Positions 14,116 to 18,364 of a DNA stretch of 18,364 nucleotides are shown here, in pieces. The notes under the pieces are model-generated. The model made no database searches. It had not been told where the DNA came from and was given only the letters and a program-made list of their open reading frames with translations. The DNA is from an uncultured Collinsella sp. GTDB taxonomy: Bacteria > Actinomycetota > Coriobacteriia > Coriobacteriales > Coriobacteriaceae. The stretch is from contig UREZ01000032.1 in the NCBI GenBank assembly GCA_900547025.1, positions 1 through 18,364 of the forward strand, given 5' to 3'. The first letter of the stretch is position 1; each line of letters begins with the position of its first letter. The translations under genes were made by a program, and so were the position numbers.

Positions 14116-14562
14116 CTAGAGCTCCAGGCGCTCCTCGCTGCCGTCGATATCACAGAAGCGGGCGACGATATTGCGGACCGAGAAGAACGCAAGGCGGCCG
14201 TCGTTGGCACTATCGTGTTGCTCGCCAATGCCCACCATGTGCTTAAAACCCGCTTGACGCACCTTGTCGCTCGCAGCTGCGTCGTCCTCAAGTGCGGCTT
14301 CGCCGGTCAACACGATCCAACATTCCCCCGGCTTCCAGCCCGATACTTCAAACTTGGGATTCGCACTCAGCTCCGCCCACACATCCTTGTCGCGCGACGT
14401 GCAAAACCACAACTTACCGTCATCGACCATGGCAAACGAAAACGGTCTCACGCGGGGCTGATGTCCGTCGGCCACATCGGTCGTGGCCAGATACCACGCC
14501 GGAATGCGCCTGAGATACGAACAGGCGCGCTCAAGCTGAGCCGTGCGGTCGTTGTCGGTCAT
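14116..14562 (-). CDS. Pyridoxamine 5'-phosphate oxidase-like FMN-binding split-barrel protein (2)
   Basis: This 148-residue paralogue of the neighbouring 136-residue protein has the same order of motifs: IPAWYLATTDVADGHQPRVRP (about 20-40), FSFAMVDDGKLWFCTSRDKDVW, FEVSGW, ECWIVLTGEAALEDD and a C-terminal FFSVRN segment. It lacks transmembrane segments and a signal peptide. The ATG has AAAGGGG upstream. It starts 30 nt after ecfT ends, so co-transcription with the riboflavin transporter is likely. A role as an FMN-dependent reductase or a flavin-binding protein is possible, but the substrate is unknown. The pair looks like a tandem duplication followed by divergence. Confidence 0.82.
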   Translation of the reverse strand: MTDNDRTAQLERACSYLRRIPAWYLATTDVADGHQPRVRPFSFAMVDDGKLWFCTSRDKDVWAELSANPKFEVSGWKPGECWIVLTGEAALEDDAAASDKVRQAGFKHMVGIGEQHDSANDGRLAFFSVRNIVARFCDIDGSEERLEL

Positions 14563-14592
14563 AGGGACCCCTTTCTTGCGCTCGAATCGCGC

Positions 14593-15393
14593 CTAAACAA
14601 GTTGAAGATTGATGCCGATGACGCAGATGAGCAGCAGCGCCGTCACCACCGCAGCCAACGCATCGCCGCGGCCAAATGCAAGCGCATGCAGACGTGTGCG
14701 GCCCTGCTCGCCGTGATAGCAGCGTGCATCCATGGCAGCAGACAGCGTCTCGGCATGACGGAACACGCCGGTGAACAGCGGAATCGCCACACTGCCGAGC
14801 ATGCGTACGCCACCGAGCGGACCGCCCGTTACGCGTGCACCGCGGCTCGCCTGCGCATCGGCCGTCTGCTTCATCTCGGTGGCGAACTGCGGCATAAAGC
14901 GCAACGCGATACCCATAATCATGCCGAGCTCGTGCGCAGGAAGTCCCACACGCGCAAACGGTGCGAGCAGACGCTCAAAGCCCGCGGTGAGGTCGAGCGT
15001 CGGCGTAGTGAGCGTAATGGCACTCATGCCGGCCATCATCAACGTCAGGCGGCACGCCATAAAGGCGGCAGAACGCAGTGAGCCCTCGCTTATCTGCAGA
15101 AAACCGAGCTGCCACAAGATGCGCCCACTCTGATCGGTAAACAAGTTGAGCACCGCGACCACGACGACGATTGCCAGCAGCGGCGCCATCGATGATAGGA
15201 CCCGGCGCAACGGCACCCGGGACACGGCATAGATCAGCACGACGAAAATTGCGACAGGGGCCAGTCCGCGGAAGCCACTGACCGTGAGCGTCGTGATCAG
15301 AAACACAAAGCCCAAGAGCAACTTGGTTCGCGGGTCCAGGCGGTGGATTGCACTATCGCCGGGATAGTAACTACCAAACGAAAACGCCTCCAT
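14593..15393 (-). CDS. ecfT: ECF transporter transmembrane coupling protein
   Basis: This 266-residue integral membrane protein couples ATP hydrolysis by the EcfA subunits to the substrate-binding S component. Hydrophobic helices lie at about 25-60, 67-85, 108-130, 150-170 and 245-264. The two cytoplasmic coupling motifs that grip the ATPases are visible as ADAQASRGA (178-186) and SAAMDARCY (218-226), matching the A-x-x-x-R-G/C signatures of EcfT. The start codon overlaps the ecfA stop codon by one base (TGATG) and has GAGGAGG upstream, showing translational coupling. It belongs to the ribU-ecfA-ecfT operon. Confidence 0.94.
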   Translation of the reverse strand: MEAFSFGSYYPGDSAIHRLDPRTKLLLGFVFLITTLTVSGFRGLAPVAIFVVLIYAVSRVPLRRVLSSMAPLLAIVVVVAVLNLFTDQSGRILWQLGFLQISEGSLRSAAFMACRLTLMMAGMSAITLTTPTLDLTAGFERLLAPFARVGLPAHELGMIMGIALRFMPQFATEMKQTADAQASRGARVTGGPLGGVRMLGSVAIPLFTGVFRHAETLSAAMDARCYHGEQGRTRLHALAFGRGDALAAVVTALLLICVIGINLQLV

Positions 15394-17297
15394 CAGCAGC
15401 CCTCCTCTCGCGCGACCGTCTTGGATTTAGCAATGTCCGAGACGTTAGAAGAACCGTCTGAGCGACCGATCAGCAAATTTGCCAACTCGTCGGCCAACGA
15501 CTCAACCGTATAGAGCCCGCCGCGACGCAGCGGCACGCCCGCCTCCGTAAGCGCCAGCGCCATACGCTGGGCGGCGGGAACGCCCAAGCCGATCGACTTG
15601 AGCTCATCGGCATGCGCAAACACCTGCACGGGCGTTCCCTCGGCAAACACCGCGCCCTCGTTCATCACAACGATACGGTCACAACAATTTGCCAGGTCAT
15701 CCATGCTGTGCGAAACCATGACAACGGTCAGGCCCTCGCAATGGAGTCGATCGATGAGCCCTAGGAAATCCCTGCGCGCAACCGGATCGAGCCCCGCCAT
15801 GGGTTCATCGAGCACCAGGACCTCGGGCTCCATGGCAAGCACGCCGGCGAATGCCACGCGCCGTTGTTGACCGCCCGAAAGCTCAAAGGGGCTCTTGTCG
15901 CCGACCGTGGAAAGGTCGAGGCCCACGCGTGAGAGCGATGACTCGACACGACGGTCGACTTCATCTTGCGGCAAGCCAAGGTTGTGCGGACCAAACGCCA
16001 CGTCCTGCGCCACGGTTTCGGCAAACAGCTGACGCTCAGGATATTGAAACACCACGCCGACCTTGGCCTTAACCGCGGCGGCGTCTTTCTTGTTTGACAG
16101 ATCGAGCCCCAGCGCGCAAACGCTTCCCTCCTGGGGACGAATCAAACCGTTGAGATGCTGGACCAGCGTCGACTTACCCGAACCGGTATGACCTGCCAAA
16201 CCCAGGAACTCGCCGCGACGCACCGTCAGCGATACATCGCGCAGCGCCCACGGGCTGCTGGGGTCGTTTCCCCAGAGAGCCTGTTTGTTCGATGAACCCT
16301 CGGCGGCCGAGCGCTTGTGCCAACGGCGACGCTCGCGGGCGCTCAGCGAATAACTGTACGAAACATGGGATAGCTCTATGACGGGCTCCGACGCGTTGCC
16401 CTCGTTGTCTACCGGAACAGTGCCGTCAGCGATTTCCAACTGGGATGCGGAAGACTGCCCCGCGGTGCCTGCCCCACTTCGCTCGGCATAAGTCTGCGCA
16501 ATCTCGGCGACCATATCCGCCTCACGTACCTGCGCGCAAACGGGCACGCCCTTCGCACGAAGCGTCCTACCTAAGCAGCACGACGCCGGCATATCCAGGT
16601 TGAGCTGCGCAAGTTCGTCCGCTCGCGTCAAGATTTCCTCGGGCGTACCGAGCATGGCAACGCGCCCCGCCCGAAACACCGCGACACGATCGGCCTCGGC
16701 GGCCTCTTCCATAAAGTGCGTAATCATCACGATGGTCATGCCGCGATCGTGCAACGCGCGGCAAGCCTTCATGAGGCCCTTGCGCCCACGCGGATCAAGC
16801 ATCGAGGAAGCCTCATCCAAAATGAGAACGCGCGGCTCCATGGCGAGCACGCCGGCAAGCGCCACGCGCTGCTTTTGGCCACCCGAAAGCGCGTGGGTCT
16901 CGTGGCGCTCAAAGCCCACCAGGCCCACACCCTTCAGCGCCTCGCGTACGCGCTGCGCAATTTGCGCCGATGGCACGCCAAGGTTTTCGGGACCGAACGC
17001 AACGTCATCTTCGACAAGCGTTGCCACCAGCTGGTCGTCGGGATTCTGGAATACCATGCCCGCGGTCGAACGAATGTCGTAGACCAGCTCGGGATCGGAC
17101 GCATCCATGCCGTTAATGCGCACCGTGCCCGCATCGGGCTGCAGCAGCGCATTCAGATGCTTGGCAAACGTCGACTTGCCCGACCCATTGCCACCGAGGA
17201 TGCAGAAAAACTCCCCGTCCTCGATGTTCAGATCGACACCGTCGAGTGCCGACACGGCACCGTCATAGCTAAAGGAAACGCCCCGACACTCAATCAT
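15393..17297 (-). CDS. ecfA: Fused ECF transporter ATPase, EcfA1-EcfA2
   Basis: This single 634-residue protein holds two complete ABC ATPase domains that power ECF-type vitamin uptake at the inner face of the membrane. Domain 1 has Walker A GGNGSGKST (35-43), Q-loop Gln84, signature LSGGQKQR (137-144), Walker B VLILDE (157-162) and switch His194. Domain 2 has GHTGSGKST (369-377), Gln418, LSGGQQRR (473-480), VLVLDE (493-498) and His530. The DEASSMLDP and QNPDDQ features of domain 1 match EcfA1, and DEPMAGLDP and QYPERQLF match EcfA2. The linker (about 272-305) is Ser/Ala/Glu-rich. Domain 2 has about 28 extra residues after its first strand (about 318-346). The start overlaps the ribU stop (ATGA). 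All catalytic residues are intact. Confidence 0.94.
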   Translation of the reverse strand: MIECRGVSFSYDGAVSALDGVDLNIEDGEFFCILGGNGSGKSTFAKHLNALLQPDAGTVRINGMDASDPELVYDIRSTAGMVFQNPDDQLVATLVEDDVAFGPENLGVPSAQIAQRVREALKGVGLVGFERHETHALSGGQKQRVALAGVLAMEPRVLILDEASSMLDPRGRKGLMKACRALHDRGMTIVMITHFMEEAAEADRVAVFRAGRVAMLGTPEEILTRADELAQLNLDMPASCCLGRTLRAKGVPVCAQVREADMVAEIAQTYAERSGAGTAGQSSASQLEIADGTVPVDNEGNASEPVIELSHVSYSYSLSARERRRWHKRSAAEGSSNKQALWGNDPSSPWALRDVSLTVRRGEFLGLAGHTGSGKSTLVQHLNGLIRPQEGSVCALGLDLSNKKDAAAVKAKVGVVFQYPERQLFAETVAQDVAFGPHNLGLPQDEVDRRVESSLSRVGLDLSTVGDKSPFELSGGQQRRVAFAGVLAMEPEVLVLDEPMAGLDPVARRDFLGLIDRLHCEGLTVVMVSHSMDDLANCCDRIVVMNEGAVFAEGTPVQVFAHADELKSIGLGVPAAQRMALALTEAGVPLRRGGLYTVESLADELANLLIGRSDGSSNVSDIAKSKTVAREEGC

Positions 17298-17884
17298 GCG
17301 CGGCCTTTGACCTGGTCCTTTTTAGGCGTGATGAGGTTGGAGACTGCTTTATACACCGCCAGCGTCAACACCGAGTTAAGCACGGTCTTGATAAGGTTGA
17401 ACGGCAGTACGGCAGGAATCATGAGCGGGGCGATCGCATCGACCGAGCCATACCAGAACCAAACGCCAATGGTAAGGTTTGCGACCATAGACAGCGCCGT
17501 AGCGGCAATGACGCCGAGCACCAGGCCAATCACGGCACCCTTATAGGTGTGCATCTTCTGGTAGACGATAGCCGCGGGCAGAATGTAGCCCAGCGTGGCA
17601 ACCAAGTTCATAAGCGCGCCGACCCAGTCACCCGTGGTGAGCGCATGGATAACGATAGCCATAGCGGCAACAGCGGTACCGGCACCGGGTCCATATGCAA
17701 ACCCGCACACCATCGCCGGCACCAGCGACGGGTCATAGGTCAAAAACGGCGCCGAAGGAAGGATGGGCAGCTGCACGTACATAAACAGGGCGCCCAGGGC
17801 GCACATCAGCGCCATGGTAACGAGCTGTTTGGTGCTCCACCTATTCGTGTTCTCAAAATGGATATGCTGCGACTGTTCAGACAT
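17294..17884 (-). CDS. ribU: ECF riboflavin transporter substrate-binding S component
   Basis: This 196-residue protein has about six hydrophobic segments (from roughly residue 20 to 188) and a conserved S-component N-terminus in which a loop after helix 1 reads PFLTYDPSLVPAMVCGFAYGP (46-66). RibU-type proteins bind riboflavin from outside the cell. The FMN riboswitch directly upstream is the strongest evidence for the substrate. I start it at the ATG at 17884 because AGGTGA lies at good spacing. The in-frame ATG at 17905 lies inside the riboswitch P1 region and has no ribosome site. Its stop overlaps the ecfA start by four bases. Other vitamin S components look similar, so the riboflavin call rests partly on context. 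Confidence 0.9.
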   Translation of the reverse strand: MSEQSQHIHFENTNRWSTKQLVTMALMCALGALFMYVQLPILPSAPFLTYDPSLVPAMVCGFAYGPGAGTAVAAMAIVIHALTTGDWVGALMNLVATLGYILPAAIVYQKMHTYKGAVIGLVLGVIAATALSMVANLTIGVWFWYGSVDAIAPLMIPAVLPFNLIKTVLNSVLTLAVYKAVSNLITPKKDQVKGRA

Positions 17885-17899
17885 AAGATCACCTGCCTC

Positions 17900-18076
17900 T
17901 TTCATCCGGACTCTAACCGTTGGTACTGGAATCTCACCAGTTCAGCCGGCATGCGAACCAACACACGCACGGGTCGCGGACTCATCGGCTCGGTCGCAGG
18001 CACCTCGCCTGCGCCACGGCACCCCTTTGGCACCGTCCGATTTACCGCCAGTGGGGAATTTCACCCCGCCCTGAAA
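17900..18076 (-). promoter_or_regulatory. FMN riboswitch (RFN element)
   Basis: On the minus strand the element shows the conserved FMN-aptamer blocks in order: TCAGGGCGGGGTGAAATTCC, ACTGGCGGTAAAT, GAGTCCGCGACCC, CTGAACTGGTGAGATTCC and AGAGTCCGGATGAAA. The P1 helix pairs TTTCA (18072-18076) with TGAAA (17900-17904). The variable arm carries an extra GC-rich hairpin (GCAGGC/GCCTGC). Only 16 nt separate P1 from the ribU ATG, leaving no room for a terminator, so FMN probably controls ribosome access rather than transcription (inference). Confidence 0.96.
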
Positions 18077-18087
18077 CAGCAATTGCA

Positions 18088-18115
18088 AGTGTAGCACCAG
18101 TAGGCTTTCGCGCAA
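18088..18115 (-). promoter_or_regulatory. Promoter of the riboflavin-transport operon
   Basis: TTGCGC (18110-18115) and TACACT (18088-18093) on the minus strand are separated by 16 bp, and TG one base ahead of the -10 gives an extended -10. The predicted start falls just before the riboswitch P1 helix, as expected. Confidence 0.7.
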
Positions 18116-18364
18116 GTATGCCATGGGTAATTTATGGCGGGGACCAGTTACCGCAACAACCACGTTCCCCACCCGTCCCAAAGTAACGCGCCTTTCGCGG
18201 CAAAGCCGCGAAACAGCGACCGGGACACGTATCCCCATCAGCCACGATCTCCGCCCACGCCGACCTCAAGGCCGTAAACGCAGGGGATCCGGGGGCGTGA
18301 CGGGGCTTCTCTCCGGAACATTCCGCAGGACGCAAAGAGGCTCCGCAGCGCGAAGCGCGATGCG
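18116..18364. other. Right edge: no supported gene; possible repeat with a hairpin
   Basis: I see no credible complete gene here. TTTCGCGGC (18193-18201) and GCCGCGAAA (18205-18213) form a 9-bp hairpin with an AAA loop but no U-tract. GTTAC (18147-18151) and GTAAC (18183-18187) flank a CCCGTCCCA core similar to the loop at 89-99. A minus-strand frame is open from the edge to about 18266 without a start. The final bases contain another small GCGC/GCGC hairpin. It may be intergenic repeat sequence or the tail of something outside the window. Confidence 0.4.

Noticed and set aside
1..18364. CRISPR array, toxin-antitoxin pair, prophage or defence genes
   Set aside because: No regularly spaced direct repeats and no proteins of these types are present. 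All protein genes are core metabolism, cell-wall or transport.

Overview
The window looks like chromosome from a high-GC Gram-positive anaerobe of the class Coriobacteriia, most likely Collinsella or a close relative. That placement is an inference from gene content, GC-rich coding style and general protein resemblance, because no rRNA or other marker is present. Every protein gene I can support lies on the minus strand. The only plus-strand gene is a tRNA.

Region by region, in plus coordinates (transcription runs right to left):
(1) 1-5639 holds cell-wall and nucleic-acid housekeeping genes: murE, a HAD hydrolase, murI, rph (RNase PH), rdgB (non-canonical purine NTPase) and dtd (D-aminoacyl-tRNA deacylase).
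(2) 5751-7631 is asnB, with a clear terminator at its 3' end.
(3) 7803-8506 is a non-coding accessory patch. It starts with tRNA-Val(UAC) and its terminator. Next come a duplicated tRNA 3' end 184 bp downstream with its own orphan terminator, and a 218-bp AT-richer element bounded by 27-bp perfect inverted repeats. The arg-operon terminator closes it.
(4) 8507-13518 is the arginine (ornithine branch) operon argC-argJ-argB-argD, preceded by two ArgR-like operators with centres 21 bp apart.
(5) 13561-18115 is a riboflavin-uptake operon: promoter, FMN riboswitch, ribU (ECF S component), a fused ecfA1-ecfA2 ATPase gene, ecfT, and two paralogous FMN-binding split-barrel genes.
(6) 18116-18364 has no supported gene and may be a repeat.

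MurI supplies D-glutamate, and MurE adds the third residue of the peptidoglycan stem. MurE lacks the DNPR motif of diaminopimelate enzymes, which suggests a lysine- or ornithine-type wall. The arginine operon makes acetylornithine and ornithine. The ECF genes import riboflavin under FMN feedback, and the two FMN-type proteins downstream are probably co-controlled.

I found no new protein-coding defence or mobile system. The unusual content is non-coding: a hairpin family with a conserved loop but unrelated arms, the tRNA-Val scar, the inverted-repeat element, and a strong hairpin without a U-tract after the flavin operon.
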